Positions 33,645 through 42,989 of a stretch of 64,000 nucleotides of DNA are shown one piece after another. Every line of letters starts with the position of its first letter. The stretch's first letter is position 1. The stretch lies in contig NZ_DF967972.1 of NCBI RefSeq assembly GCF_001050235.1, positions 1,254,475 through 1,318,474 on the forward strand. The letters run 5' to 3'. This DNA is from Longilinea arvoryzae (GTDB lineage Bacteria > Chloroflexota > Anaerolineae > Anaerolineales > Anaerolineaceae). Made by a program: the position numbers and the translations under genes. The notes beneath the pieces were generated by a model. It ran no database searches, had not been told where the DNA came from, and worked only from the letters and a program-made list of their open reading frames with translations.

Positions 33645-34678
33645 GCGCAGCCTCGACGCAACCCGTACGGATTTGCATTTTGCCGCAATTGCAGGGCGTG
33701 GGCGGGCCGGTTTCGTTTCGGGCGCGCCTGACGGCCGGGCTGACCGCCCGCGGCGTGAGCCTGGCGGACGATCCGCGCGACCCGACCCTGGACGCGGTGT
33801 TGATGATCGGCGGCACCAGCCGCATCACCGACCTGCTGGCGGCCAAACACAACGGCGTGCGCATCGTCCAGCGCCTGAACGGCATGAACTGGATTCACCG
33901 CAAACGCTACACGGGCGTGAAGCACTTTCTTAAATCCGAATGGAACAACCGCCTGCTGGCCCTGATTCGCGAACGCATCGCCGACCACGTGGTCTATCAA
34001 AGCCATTTCGCGCGCGATTGGTGGCAGACGGTGCGCGGCGCCACCCGCGCCAGCCACGAAGTGATCTACAACGGCGTGGATTTGAACCTGTTTACGCCGG
34101 ACGGGCCGGAAAAGCCGCCCCGGGATTTCGTCCGGCTGCTGCTGGTGGAGGCTCACCTGGGCGGCGGCAATGAACCCGGGCTGGAAAACGCGCTGGCGCT
34201 GGCCGCGCTGCTGGCGCGGCGGGTGCCCCAGCCGGTGGAGCTGATGGTGGCGGGCGAAGTGCCCTCCGGGCTGCGCGCATCACTGCACCTGCCGACCGGC
34301 GTGCGCCTCAACTGGGCCGGCGTGGTCCGGCGCGACCAGGTGGCGCAGCTCGATCGTTTGGCGCACCTGCTGTTCTCGGCCGATCTGAACGCGGCCTGTC
34401 CCAATTCGGTCATCGAAGCCCTGGCCTGCGGTCTGCCGGTGGTCAGCTTTGCCACCGGATCACTGCCGGAGCTGTTGGAAGGCGGGGCCGGGCAGGTGGC
34501 GCCCTATGGCAGCAACTACTGGAACCTCGAACCGCCGGTGGTCGAGCCGCTGGCCGAGGCCGCCATCGATGTGCTGCGCGATCAGGAACACTACCGTCCG
34601 GCCGCGCGCGCGCGGGCCGAAGCCCTGTTCGGCCTGGATACCATGACCGAGAAATACCTCAAAGCGCTGGTCGGATGA
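33641..34678 (+). CDS. Glycosyltransferase, GT4-like (GT-B fold)
   Basis: 345 residues starting in the ATGA overlap with the MFS gene. N-terminal half: ICILPQLQGVGGPVSFRARL (the G-G-x-xxF donor/acceptor loop), later VVYQSHFARDWWQ and VIYNGVDLNLFTPDG, both typical of GT4. C-terminal half: LFSADLNAACPNSVIEALACGLPVVSFATGSLPELLEGGAGQVA, the E-x7-E motif region binding the sugar nucleotide. It probably transfers a sugar in the same surface polysaccharide pathway as WecB/WecC. Confidence 0.88.
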   Translation: MSAASTQPVRICILPQLQGVGGPVSFRARLTAGLTARGVSLADDPRDPTLDAVLMIGGTSRITDLLAAKHNGVRIVQRLNGMNWIHRKRYTGVKHFLKSEWNNRLLALIRERIADHVVYQSHFARDWWQTVRGATRASHEVIYNGVDLNLFTPDGPEKPPRDFVRLLLVEAHLGGGNEPGLENALALAALLARRVPQPVELMVAGEVPSGLRASLHLPTGVRLNWAGVVRRDQVAQLDRLAHLLFSADLNAACPNSVIEALACGLPVVSFATGSLPELLEGGAGQVAPYGSNYWNLEPPVVEPLAEAAIDVLRDQEHYRPAARARAEALFGLDTMTEKYLKALVG

Positions 34679-34718
34679 CCAGCACTTTTTTTGAAACGGG
34701 TTCATAGCGCGGGCCGGA

Positions 34719-37169
34719 TCAGTAAACGTCGGCCTTCGAGAGGGCCGCGGCACCGGAGGGCTGCCGGGGTGAGGTCAGCGGTTCGCTCAGGGACGCCGAG
34801 GATGTGATCGAGACATCATCCAGGAAGAAGTTGCTGTTGTCCGATGAATCCGTCGTCACTTCGAACTTTAGTGAGATCGTTTGGCCCACATAACTGTTCA
34901 GATCCAGCATACCCTGCACCCATCCGGATGTATTGTTGGTCTGGCACAAATTATACGAAGACAATTGAGATCCGTTTACATATATTTTGGCGTCATCATA
35001 ACCGCAGATATCTGCCGAGGCAATCCAATACCAATAGTGCAGGTAACGCACGCCGGAGAGAGAGATATTGGCCTGGGTGATGGAGGTATCCTCATTCAGG
35101 GCGCCCCCCAACCAGACTGCCCACGACCCGCTATGTGGGTTCACCGTTTGCGGAAAAGTCTGGGTGATCAAATAATAAGCGCCGCTGATGGAACTCTCCG
35201 TCCAGTTTCCATCCCGCCCGGCCTCGAAGGTGCCGTTGCGAATGGGGCTGGTCAACACGCTGATGGAGACGGCGGCGACATTCGAATCACCCTTGCTGTC
35301 ATTGACCTTGAAAGTAAAGCTGTCGCTGCCCGTGTAATTCAGAGCGGGTGTGTAGGTCAGATTGGGCGCCGTGCCGCTCAGCGAACCGTGCGCCGGATTG
35401 CTGACGATGATCCAGGCCAGGGGATCTCCATTGGCATCCGTCGCGGTCAGGGTAATCAGCCTGGCCATATTCTTGGCCGTCGCCACGCTCTGCGCATTTG
35501 CAACCGGCAGCGTATTCACCTGGGCTTTGAGGACCAGGGGCAGATAGACATATTGGTCGCCAACCACCGGATTGGTGTTATCGGTCAGGGTGGCGGTCAT
35601 GTTCATCGAACAGGAACCGATACCGGTCACTGCCGTCAGGCTGTCCGCGCCGGAGTAGAGCCGGCTGTTGGGGGTGGAGGAATAATTGAAGGTCACCTTG
35701 TTGGAGGTGCCGGGGAATGGATCGCCCGCATCGCCGCGATTGGTGTGATTCTTCAACTGGTTCAGTCCATCCGCTTCCATCAGTTTTACCAGCGGGCGAT
35801 TCTCATTGGCGTTGGCATAATTATCCGAAGTGACCGATTCGTCGATGTGCCAGACGAGCAGGCCGCAGCCCGGCAGTCCGGCATCGTAGCCGGTCAATTG
35901 GCGATTTTCCACCAGGAAATACTCGCCGCTGCCCGATGTGACTTCGAAGTTCCAGTCCACCCCGTTCGGATTGGAAAGCAGCCGGTAGGCCCTGGGGTTG
36001 GTTTCAGCCTGCGCGATGGAGACGCCGGCCTGGGTCGCATGGACATCCGTGGGGGTGATCCAACCCTGGTACCATTTTAGCCAGGCGTCCGGCATGGCCG
36101 GAGAATTGCCATCGTAACCCGAAAAATAATTCCACGAACCGCTGCCCATGATGGACCAGTTGCCCACGCCTTCCGAGGAATTGTCGATATCGTACAGGTC
36201 CGGCCAGGTCAGATCGTGGCCGAGTTCGTGGGCCATGACGCCGATGGTGGCCTGGTGGTCGCCGTGAAATTCGCCAAATTGAGCGTATCCGCCATAGGGG
36301 TAGGATCCCAATACTTTGCCATCCCGGGTTGGCGGAGTTACATCGTTCAGGCTCCAACGATGCGCCCAGACAGCAGGAGTGCTGTAATCATAGGAAGCCT
36401 CGTAACCCGCAACCACGACGATGATATGGAGTTCATTGTTTGAAATATAGTTATCGTGATTGGTATCATAGAGCGAGTAATCTATATATTGATCGGCTGC
36501 AATCAGGGCATTCTTGACGATCAATTGGTTGGCCGTAGAAGTCAAATCGCCGGTATTGGGATGGGCGTAACCCAAATTCAACCAGCCAATGACGCCGTCG
36601 TTAGCCGTGCCGTTATTTTCTGCGGCGGGCGTGAAATTCAACTGATTGAAGGATGCGTCCTGGTAGAAATCGCGCACACTGCTGTTCGCGCCGAAAATCA
36701 GGTTGGCAAAACTGGCCGGGGTGTACGTGCCGGCGCGGTCGCTGAAGCTGGCCAGCAGCACCAGCACTGGCTGCGAGCCGCTGTTCGTTGAAAGCGTACC
36801 GCTGACCCCCTCCGGTACAGTCTTCTCTACGGGGCGCAGGTGCAGGGGCAGGCCTTCGGGCGAGTCGCTGCCCACCACCCGGGGAGCCTGATCCGCCTGC
36901 AGGGCCGGGGCCAGCGCGCCGTCGGGGGCGGCCGCGGCGTAGACCCACCAGCCGTCGCCGGACTGCAGAACGGTGTAGCCCTCGACAGTCTCGACGCCGT
37001 TCTGCCACTCGTCACCCCACTGCCGACTGGTAAAAGTCGTGCCATCCGGCTGCGTCAGTACGATGTCGATGGGTGCGGCCGGAGCCGCCGAAACTTTTGT
37101 GGTCCAGGCAGCCGCGATCAACACGGTAACCAGGATCGCGCCAAGTCGGATCAAGCGCCAGGTTTTCAT
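34719..37169 (-). CDS. Secreted M6-family metalloprotease with C-terminal binding domains
   Basis: 816 residues; AGAGG before the ATG. Signal peptide at residues 1-28 (LIRLGAILVTVLIAAAWTTKVSA). The M6 (immune inhibitor A-like) catalytic domain is at about 110-520, with the zinc motif HELGH at 314-318 followed by WPDLYDID and a downstream IMGSGSWNY, the usual met-turn-like segment. A cadherin/Ig-like domain lies at about 555-645 (ITLTATDANGDPLAWIIVSNPAHGSL, YTGSDSFTFKVND). A jelly-roll-type binding domain follows to about 790 (WAVWLGGALNEDTSI, LRYLHYWYWIAS). It is likely an extracellular protein degrader. The C-terminus lacks an obvious sorting signal. Confidence 0.88.
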   Translation of the reverse strand: MKTWRLIRLGAILVTVLIAAAWTTKVSAAPAAPIDIVLTQPDGTTFTSRQWGDEWQNGVETVEGYTVLQSGDGWWVYAAAAPDGALAPALQADQAPRVVGSDSPEGLPLHLRPVEKTVPEGVSGTLSTNSGSQPVLVLLASFSDRAGTYTPASFANLIFGANSSVRDFYQDASFNQLNFTPAAENNGTANDGVIGWLNLGYAHPNTGDLTSTANQLIVKNALIAADQYIDYSLYDTNHDNYISNNELHIIVVVAGYEASYDYSTPAVWAHRWSLNDVTPPTRDGKVLGSYPYGGYAQFGEFHGDHQATIGVMAHELGHDLTWPDLYDIDNSSEGVGNWSIMGSGSWNYFSGYDGNSPAMPDAWLKWYQGWITPTDVHATQAGVSIAQAETNPRAYRLLSNPNGVDWNFEVTSGSGEYFLVENRQLTGYDAGLPGCGLLVWHIDESVTSDNYANANENRPLVKLMEADGLNQLKNHTNRGDAGDPFPGTSNKVTFNYSSTPNSRLYSGADSLTAVTGIGSCSMNMTATLTDNTNPVVGDQYVYLPLVLKAQVNTLPVANAQSVATAKNMARLITLTATDANGDPLAWIIVSNPAHGSLSGTAPNLTYTPALNYTGSDSFTFKVNDSKGDSNVAAVSISVLTSPIRNGTFEAGRDGNWTESSISGAYYLITQTFPQTVNPHSGSWAVWLGGALNEDTSITQANISLSGVRYLHYWYWIASADICGYDDAKIYVNGSQLSSYNLCQTNNTSGWVQGMLDLNSYVGQTISLKFEVTTDSSDNSNFFLDDVSITSSASLSEPLTSPRQPSGAAALSKADVY

Positions 37170-37181
37170 GGAATACCTCTT

Positions 37182-37619
37182 TCAGGGTTTGGTAGCGAAG
37201 GTTTCGATGGTATCCCCCTCGGATGCGACCGTGAGGGTTTTGCTCGCCGAATCGTAAGTACCGCGCGCGCTCAGGTAATCGCCCGCCTGGATATTGCCGT
37301 TGTAAAAGTTTAATTTTATTTGGGGCCGGGCATCCCCGGCCGGAGAAGGCGGATAAGCAGTATACGCCACGTTGATTTCCACGCCGTTGTCCAGTTTCAC
37401 CTGGTAAACGAACGTGCGGGGCACGTTCATCAACCCCGGCGGAGTGGTATCCCCGCCGCTCAGCACCACACCGCTTACTTCCTGCACGCCGTCCGCCAGG
37501 GATGGAGGGGGCGATTTTTCAGCCGCCGCCGGCGCAGGGGTTTGCGCCCGGGCGCAGGCCGCCAGGGATAGAAGGATCAGGAAGAGTATTGGAGAGGTAC
37601 GGCAGCGTTGCTTTTTCAT
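37182..37619 (-). CDS. Small lipoprotein of unknown function
   Basis: 145 residues; GAGGGGGG before the ATG. Lipoprotein signal MKKQRCRTSPILFLILLSLAAC (in two pieces) with lipobox LAAC. A Pro-rich linker is followed by a small beta domain (VSGVVLSGGDTTPPGLMNVP, VYQVKLDNGVEINVAYTAYP, GDYLSARGTYDSASKTLTV), reminiscent of OB-like folds that bind small ligands or DNA. It lies 12 bp upstream of the M6 protease on the same strand, so the two are probably cotranscribed. Function unknown. Confidence 0.7.
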   Translation of the reverse strand: MKKQRCRTSPILFLILLSLAACARAQTPAPAAAEKSPPPSLADGVQEVSGVVLSGGDTTPPGLMNVPRTFVYQVKLDNGVEINVAYTAYPPSPAGDARPQIKLNFYNGNIQAGDYLSARGTYDSASKTLTVASEGDTIETFATKP

Positions 37620-37643
37620 CCCCCCTCACGAACGATGCAATGC

Positions 37644-38162
37644 TTAAAAATCCTTCAGCAGCACGGCTTCAGGGCCGCGGTAGATCTCCCAGGGATAGAC
37701 GATGAAGGCATCCGTGATGGCGGCAAAGTAATCCGGGCGCAGCGAGCCGAACAGGCTGCGATAGGGATTGAAGTGCAACACGCAGGTGTAGGCCAGACCG
37801 GCGGCGCCGCTGATGCGATTCTTGACCGCCGTCATGGTGCGGCCGGAGCCCCACACATCGTCCACCACCAGGATGCGTTTGCCTTCCAACAGCCGGTCGT
37901 CGGGAAATTGCAGAAATTTAGGCCAGGCCATCGTCAGGCGTGTCTTTTCGCGTTCTTTGTCGAATTCGCCCTCGGCCGGAAAATCCACCGAAGCGGTCAG
38001 AATACTGTCCATTTTGAGCGTTTCGGCCAGAATGCCGCCCGGGATCAACCCTCCCCGGGTAATCAGGAGCATCGCGTCGAATTCGACTTCAAATTGCGGG
38101 ATCAGATGATCGATTAATTTATCGACGTCATTCCACGTCAATACTTCACGACGGGTGGCCAT
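37644..38162 (-). CDS. Phosphoribosyltransferase (hypoxanthine/xanthine-type)
   Basis: 172 residues; GGAGGAAC about 9 nt upstream. PRTase type I fold: LLITRGGLIPGGILAE near residues 32-47, and the PRPP loop RILVVDDVWGSGRTM near 96-110 (two acids then the G-S-G-R-T loop). The tail DYFAAITDAFIVYPWE resembles xanthine-guanine PRTases, where a C-terminal Trp stacks on the base. It probably salvages a purine base into its nucleotide. It leads the small run ending with the M6 protease. Confidence 0.85.
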   Translation of the reverse strand: MATRREVLTWNDVDKLIDHLIPQFEVEFDAMLLITRGGLIPGGILAETLKMDSILTASVDFPAEGEFDKEREKTRLTMAWPKFLQFPDDRLLEGKRILVVDDVWGSGRTMTAVKNRISGAAGLAYTCVLHFNPYRSLFGSLRPDYFAAITDAFIVYPWEIYRGPEAVLLKDF

Positions 38163-38261
38163 CCAGGGCGTTCCTCCGACTCATTAATACATTGATTATA
38201 GCAGGTTCGCAACGGGAATGTAGTAAGATTGATGCAATCCATCTCCACGGGAGGTTCGCTC

Positions 38262-39536
38262 ATGCCCAATCGGGTCGCTGAACTGCTGCCTCGCCTGCAG
38301 GCCCAACGCCTGTCCGGGCTGGAAACGGCCGCCGGAACGCTGCTGCCGGATTACTCGGCCACCACGTTGGCCAACCTGCCGGCCAGCATCTGCCGCTGGT
38401 TGGGCGCCGACCCCTTGGGCTGCCCGGCGCTGCCGCGGCAGTGGCTGGAGGCGCCCGAATTGGACCGCTTTCAGCACGTCATCCTGCTGGTGATGGATGG
38501 ATTGGGGCTCAACCTTTTCAAGCGATTCTCGAACACCGATCCCTGGGCGGGTTGGATTCAGGCTGGCGATCTCGTTCCGCTCACCAGCGTGGTGCCCAGC
38601 ACCACTGCCGCCGCACTGACCTCCCTGTGGACGGGCTGCACGCCGGCCGAACACGGCATCATCGGTTTCGACCTGTGGTTGAAGGAATTCGGCATGGTGG
38701 GCAACATGATCTTCCATTCGCCGACGGCCTTCAACGGCGACACCGGCGGTTTGAAACGGGCCGGTTTTCTGCCGGAGACCTTTTTGCCGGTGCCCACCCT
38801 GGGGACGCACCTGGCCAGGCAGGGCGTTAAAGTATTTTCGTTTCAGCACAACTCCATCGCCCGCTCGGGGCTTTCGACCATGCTGCTGCCGGATGTGGAA
38901 ACGCTGGGCTATCGCACGCTCACCGATCTGTGGGTGACGCTGGCATCGGTGCAGGACAGTCTGGCGGACGAGCGCAGCTACACCTATGTTTACTTCGGCG
39001 ACCTGGACGAGCTCTCACACCGCTACGGGCCGGAGGACGAGCGCGTGTTGCTCGAGTTTTCGGCATTCACGCACCTGCTGGAGCGCTTTCTGAACCGGTT
39101 GGCCCGCCAGCGGCGCGGCGACACCCTGTTCTTGATGGTGGCCGATCACGGCCAGATCTATACGCCACACATCGGCAACAACGAACTGCGCAATCACCCT
39201 GAGCTGGTGCGCCATTTCGCCATCCAGCCCACTGGCGAGGCCCGCCTGCCGTACCTTTTCGTACGCCGTGGGCGCGAACAGGCCGTGCGCGAGTATATTC
39301 AACAGGTGTGGGCCGGACAATTCGAGCTGTATCCCGGCGAGCAGGTGCTGCAATCCGGGCTGCTGGGGCGCGAGCCTTTTTATGCGCGCACTTACGATCG
39401 CCTGGGCGATTGGGTGGTGTTCCCGCAGGGGAACTCGTATTGGTGGTTCCCGGAGCGTGAAAATGTGCTGCTGGGTCGACACGGCGGCCTGAGTCCGTCG
39501 GAAATGCTGGTGCCTCTGGTGATGTTGAAGATGTAG
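38262..39536 (+). CDS. Alkaline-phosphatase-superfamily phosphodiesterase (nucleotide pyrophosphatase-like)
   Basis: 424 residues from ATG 38262, chosen because GGGAGG lies 7 nt upstream; in-frame starts 10-11 codons earlier lack one. Features of type I phosphodiesterase/AP fold: ILLVMDGLGLNLF (first metal Asp), SVVPSTTAAALTSLWTGCTPAEHGIIGF (nucleophile Thr region), YVYFGDLDELSHRYGPEDE (D..H metal pair) and FLMVADHGQIYTP (DH pair). There is no signal peptide, so it is cytoplasmic. It probably hydrolyses a phosphodiester or sulfate; the substrate is unknown. Confidence 0.85.
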   Translation: MPNRVAELLPRLQAQRLSGLETAAGTLLPDYSATTLANLPASICRWLGADPLGCPALPRQWLEAPELDRFQHVILLVMDGLGLNLFKRFSNTDPWAGWIQAGDLVPLTSVVPSTTAAALTSLWTGCTPAEHGIIGFDLWLKEFGMVGNMIFHSPTAFNGDTGGLKRAGFLPETFLPVPTLGTHLARQGVKVFSFQHNSIARSGLSTMLLPDVETLGYRTLTDLWVTLASVQDSLADERSYTYVYFGDLDELSHRYGPEDERVLLEFSAFTHLLERFLNRLARQRRGDTLFLMVADHGQIYTPHIGNNELRNHPELVRHFAIQPTGEARLPYLFVRRGREQAVREYIQQVWAGQFELYPGEQVLQSGLLGREPFYARTYDRLGDWVVFPQGNSYWWFPERENVLLGRHGGLSPSEMLVPLVMLKM

Positions 39537-39540
39537 AAGG

Positions 39541-39600
39541 GGATAACCACAGAGAGACTCAGAGAGCGCAGAGAAGATCTTTATGAGAGAAGAGATGCTT
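39541..39600. repeat. Single left-hand CCACAGAGA repeat copy
   Basis: GATAACCACAGAGAGACTCA then GAGAGCGCAGAGAAG and a GA-rich tail, right after the phosphodiesterase stop. No right-hand copy follows. Confidence 0.65.
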
Positions 39601-39652
39601 TCAACCTTATGAGCCTGATTTGACGTCGTACCAACCACCGTATTAAAACTCA

Positions 39653-39683
39653 AACGCCCCGGCGAAACCGGGGCGTTGGCTTT
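39653..39683. terminator. Bidirectional terminator between convergent genes
   Basis: Stem AACGCCCCGG / CCGGGGCGTT (39653-39677) with loop CGAAA. On the plus strand GGCTTTAATT follows; on the minus strand TTTGAGTTTTAA follows. It separates the phosphodiesterase gene from the bactofilin-like gene. Confidence 0.8.
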
Positions 39684-39696
39684 AATTCAGATGGAT

Positions 39697-41091
39697 TTAG
39701 AGGACCGGCGTCGCAACGACTTCGGTATTCTTTCGATTTTGCCAGGCGAACCAGATCGCGCCCAGGCCGACGAAGGTGGCGATCCAGACGAAGACCCAGC
39801 CCACGAAGGGAAGCGCCGATAGGATTACATAGATCAGCACCCCGGCCACCAGTGCCCAGACCTTGCGGCCCTGGGCCTGCGGCGCCAGGCGTTCGAAGAT
39901 GAGATCGCCGACCAGGTAGGCAGCCACCACCTTGCTGCCGGTTACGACCAGGAAGGTGAAGACGGCCAGGATCAGGCCGAGGCCGGAGAAGCCGACTCCG
40001 AAAACCAGGTTGCTCAAGCCGCCCAGGGTAATCAGGCTGAACAGGATGCCCACGCCAAACAGAAGCGCGGCGGCCAGCAGACCCCCGGCGTAAGTTGCCA
40101 GGATGGCCAGAAAACCCACACCTGCGGACGGCAAGGGTTTCGCCGCCGCCTGGGCAACGACTCTCTTGAGCAGGCCGGGGATGAGCCAGAGCGCCAGCGC
40201 GCCGAGGATGAGCAGGGTGATCAGGTCGCGCACTGCGTTGATCGTGCGCCCGGCGATGCCCGAGCGGTGCGTGGTCTTGAAAATGCGGTCGCGGCCGTTT
40301 TCAGTGGGGACGGGCGTTTGATAGACCACGCCGCCGGAGGGCTCTGACTGGATCTGCGCGGAGTAATCGGCCTGACTGGTGTAGGTCAATTGGCCGCCGA
40401 TATTGGCGTCCCGGGCGATGCGCAGCCCCGGGGTGAGCGCGGTAGGCACCTCGTACCCGAAGACGATGGGCGCGCGGCTCATATACCCGCCTTCGGTTTC
40501 GCCGATTGTCAGGCTGGCATTGCGGCCGATATCGCCGCCGATTTCCACGACCGCGGCTTCCACAACGGCGTCCCGGCCGACCTTGCCGTTGAGCTGGGTC
40601 TGGTAGACGGCCAGGTAGGCATCGCGTTGAATGGATGAGCCGGCCGCCGCCGAGGAGCTGTACCCGCCGAAGAAGACGTTGCGCCCGATTTCGGCCCCAT
40701 CCGCCAGGCGAAGTTCCATCGCGCCGCCCAGTAATGAGCCATCCACTTTTCCGCGCAGATCGATCAATTGGGAGCCGCTGAAGACATTACCGCTGATTTG
40801 AGCGTCTTCACCGATGAAGACCGTCTGCCCGGTCGCAATCAAATCACCATTGATCACGCCGTGGATCAGCACGGATTGGCCGGCGGCGATTACCAGACCG
40901 TTGACGGTGCCATCGACCACCACCTGGTCACCCGCGAGAAACACATCGTCGTCGATGACTTCACCGGCTTCGATGCGGCCGTCGTTGTCGAAGTCGGCCG
41001 CCTGAACCGGCCGGGTTGCAGCCAGGGCAAGCCCCAGCACCAGAATGAACACCAGCAGCCACCGGAATCCTTTTATCGAACTTGCGTTCAT
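39697..41091 (-). CDS. Membrane protein with bactofilin-like polymer-forming domain
   Basis: 464 residues; AGGAG seven bases before the ATG. Signal sequence at residues 1-30 (LLVFILVLGLALAATRPVQA). Residues about 35-235 are a right-handed beta-helix of the polymer-forming cytoskeletal type, with repeated V-D-G-x-V-n-G / G-D-I/V turns (VDGTVNGLVIAAGQSVLIHG, VINGDLIATGQTVFIGEDA, IGGDIGRNASLTIG). A Ser/Pro linker leads to about five membrane spans (residues about 290-450). Bactofilins are usually cytoplasmic filaments; here the domain is predicted outside the membrane. It may be an envelope scaffold. Confidence 0.78.
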   Translation of the reverse strand: MNASSIKGFRWLLVFILVLGLALAATRPVQAADFDNDGRIEAGEVIDDDVFLAGDQVVVDGTVNGLVIAAGQSVLIHGVINGDLIATGQTVFIGEDAQISGNVFSGSQLIDLRGKVDGSLLGGAMELRLADGAEIGRNVFFGGYSSSAAAGSSIQRDAYLAVYQTQLNGKVGRDAVVEAAVVEIGGDIGRNASLTIGETEGGYMSRAPIVFGYEVPTALTPGLRIARDANIGGQLTYTSQADYSAQIQSEPSGGVVYQTPVPTENGRDRIFKTTHRSGIAGRTINAVRDLITLLILGALALWLIPGLLKRVVAQAAAKPLPSAGVGFLAILATYAGGLLAAALLFGVGILFSLITLGGLSNLVFGVGFSGLGLILAVFTFLVVTGSKVVAAYLVGDLIFERLAPQAQGRKVWALVAGVLIYVILSALPFVGWVFVWIATFVGLGAIWFAWQNRKNTEVVATPVL

Positions 41092-41284
41092 GACTTTCTC
41101 CTGTCAAATTCACCGAACCAAGATTAAACGAATATTAATCAGTATACGCGGATTGCGGTGTTAAGTTGCGCGGCACAACCTCGCCGGCCTGAAAACAAAA
41201 ATGGCCGTGGCAGGCACGGCAGGCTATTTCGGGATGGCTTTTTTGGAAAAAGGGGATTTCAGGCTGTTTGGAGTGGGTCGTGCG

Positions 41285-41629
41285 CTATTTCTTTTGCTTC
41301 GAGCTGGCATTGCGCCACATGATGCTCAGCGTGCCGATGACGACGATCATGACCAGGAGAACGGTGCCGAAAACAATGCCGTTCGTCTGGGTGTTGTTGG
41401 CCAGGTATTCAGCCGGGATGGGAGTCGCCTGATGCCCGTTCACGACGGCCGTCTGGCTTTCCGGAGTCGGGGTAAAGGGCGTGGATTGCGCGCTGACGGG
41501 CGCGGGCGGCAGGTTCCCGGCCAGCATGACCAGGATGAAGAGCACCACCACCACCAGAATCAGCGTCGTGCACAGGTCGAGCCTGGATAGAGTATGACGT
41601 ATCTTTGAAAGCATGGGAATATTCTTCAT
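41285..41629 (-). CDS. Small two-span membrane protein
   Basis: 114 residues. Its ATG overlaps the stop of the upstream solute-binding lipoprotein gene (ATGA at 41629-41626). One membrane span at residues about 19-40 (CTTLILVVVVLFILVMLAG), a Pro/Thr-rich outer loop, a second span at about 84-104 (GIVFGTVLLVMIVVIGTLSIMW) and a short basic tail. Coupling to the binding-protein gene suggests they work together, but I do not recognise the family and see no permease gene next to it. Confidence 0.65.
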   Translation of the reverse strand: MKNIPMLSKIRHTLSRLDLCTTLILVVVVLFILVMLAGNLPPAPVSAQSTPFTPTPESQTAVVNGHQATPIPAEYLANNTQTNGIVFGTVLLVMIVVIGTLSIMWRNASSKQKK

Positions 41630-42936
41630 GGACCTTTGGGGACTTTAATTTTCTCGACGGCCTGTTTCGCGGCGGCTGCCGAATCGATTTGCCTTTGCAA
41701 AACCTGCAAAACGGCTTCCTGCAGCACCGGGCCCAGATTATCCACGATCTCATTCTCCGGACGCAGTTGCACGTCGACGAGCATTTGTTGCAGGGATGCG
41801 CTCAGGCTGGAGTTGGGCCAGGCGGCCAGCGAAGTGGGCCGGGTGGGCAGGTAGCCTGCCGCCGCGGTCCAACTTGCCAGAAACTGGCTGTCCACCAGGT
41901 AGTCGGCCAGTTGCAGGCTGATCGCGCGGCGGTCGGCTTGCGGATCGGTCAGGCACCACACCCAGCCATCGCCTGAACTCACCGGGCCGGTGAAGGAAGG
42001 CAGTGGGACGATGGCCGTATCGGCGGGCAGTTCGGACAGGTAATTCGAAGCCCAGGTGACGATCCAGTTGGCGCGCTGCTCGCGATAGGCCTGCCAGGCC
42101 AGCGCATCATTGGTAAACTGGGTCATCCAGAAGGGGAAGGTGCTGAGCTGCGCGCCGCGCTGGTAAAGTTGCAGCACGCTGGCCAATGGGATTTCATCCA
42201 GTGTGGGGCGGCCTTCGTCATCCTGCAGCGCGCCCCCGGCGGCTGTATAGAGTTCGAGCGTCAGCAGGGCCTGCGAATCGCCGGCCGGAATAATGAGCGG
42301 CTGGTTGGTGTTTAAAATGCCCTGCCAATCCTTGGCCGGAACCGGCAGCCGGCTGGGGCGGTACAGCAGCATGAGGGCATCGCCGGCAAACGGCAGGCAG
42401 AACGCCGTCCCCTGCACCGAGGACATCGCGGCGGCATAGTGATACCAGTCGTCCTTCACGAGTTCGGTGCTCAGGCCGGTCAAAGGGTAGACGAGCCCCT
42501 TGAGTGCAGCGGTTTCCATATCGACGCGCGGCAGCGCAATGAGCGCCGGCAACGCGCTCGGGGCGGCCACGCTGGTGATTTCCAGCGTTTCCAGCAGTCC
42601 GGCCGCTCCGCTTTCCGATTTGATGCGAATGTTGAGCGTTACATTATTTTCATCAGCGAAGGAGGTCAGACGGGCGCGCAATAGATTTCCGGCGGGGGTG
42701 TCGCTGTTGGGATCGAACTGCGGCGGCAGCCACACCGTCAGGGTGCGCGATTCAGCCGGGCCGGCCGGCGTACTCGTGGCCGAGGTTTCGGCGGGGGGCG
42801 GCGGGATTACGGGCGTGGGCAGGTTGGAGGGCTGGGTGGCGGTGGGCGGCAGGATGGATTGCACGATTTGACAACCGCTCAGGAGCACTGCGCTCAGGAG
42901 GGTGGCCAGCAGCAGGCCGGCTGCCGTCTTTTTCAA
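41626..42936 (-). CDS. Extracellular solute-binding lipoprotein (family 1-like)
   Basis: 436 residues when started at TTG 42936, which gives a compact signal LKKTAAGLLLATLLSAVLLSGC with lipobox LSGC. An ATG at 42993, overlapping the upstream M42 stop, would add 19 residues that are encoded by a terminator hairpin. The mature part has a Pro/Thr linker, then a family 1 binding-protein layout: LTVWLPPQF, NVTLNIRIKSESGAAGLLETL, ALPALIALPRVDM, VQGTAFCLPFAGDALMLLYRPSRLP and GDGWVWCLTDPQADRRAISLQLADYL. Such proteins capture sugars or oligomers for ABC import; no permease genes are adjacent. Confidence 0.75.
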   Translation of the reverse strand: MKKTAAGLLLATLLSAVLLSGCQIVQSILPPTATQPSNLPTPVIPPPPAETSATSTPAGPAESRTLTVWLPPQFDPNSDTPAGNLLRARLTSFADENNVTLNIRIKSESGAAGLLETLEITSVAAPSALPALIALPRVDMETAALKGLVYPLTGLSTELVKDDWYHYAAAMSSVQGTAFCLPFAGDALMLLYRPSRLPVPAKDWQGILNTNQPLIIPAGDSQALLTLELYTAAGGALQDDEGRPTLDEIPLASVLQLYQRGAQLSTFPFWMTQFTNDALAWQAYREQRANWIVTWASNYLSELPADTAIVPLPSFTGPVSSGDGWVWCLTDPQADRRAISLQLADYLVDSQFLASWTAAAGYLPTRPTSLAAWPNSSLSASLQQMLVDVQLRPENEIVDNLGPVLQEAVLQVLQRQIDSAAAAKQAVEKIKVPKGP

Positions 42937-42975
42937 AAAAGAGACCTGCGGAATGCGGTTCTCCCCGCAGGTCTC
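42935..42975 (-). terminator. Terminator of the M42 operon overlapping the start of the lipoprotein gene
   Basis: On the minus strand an 11-bp perfect stem GAGACCTGCGG / CCGCAGGTCTC (42975-42941) with a 13-nt loop is followed at once by six T's (42940-42935). The last two T's belong to the probable TTG start codon at 42936, and the AGG in the 3' arm is the only ribosome-like site for it. It could be a true terminator, an attenuator or a translation-masking hairpin. Confidence 0.75.
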
Positions 42976-42989
42976 CGAACGTGCTGAAT

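Noticed and set aside
34881..36080. Plus-strand open frame of 399 codons
   Set aside because: Antisense to the M6 protease, whose domains are clear.
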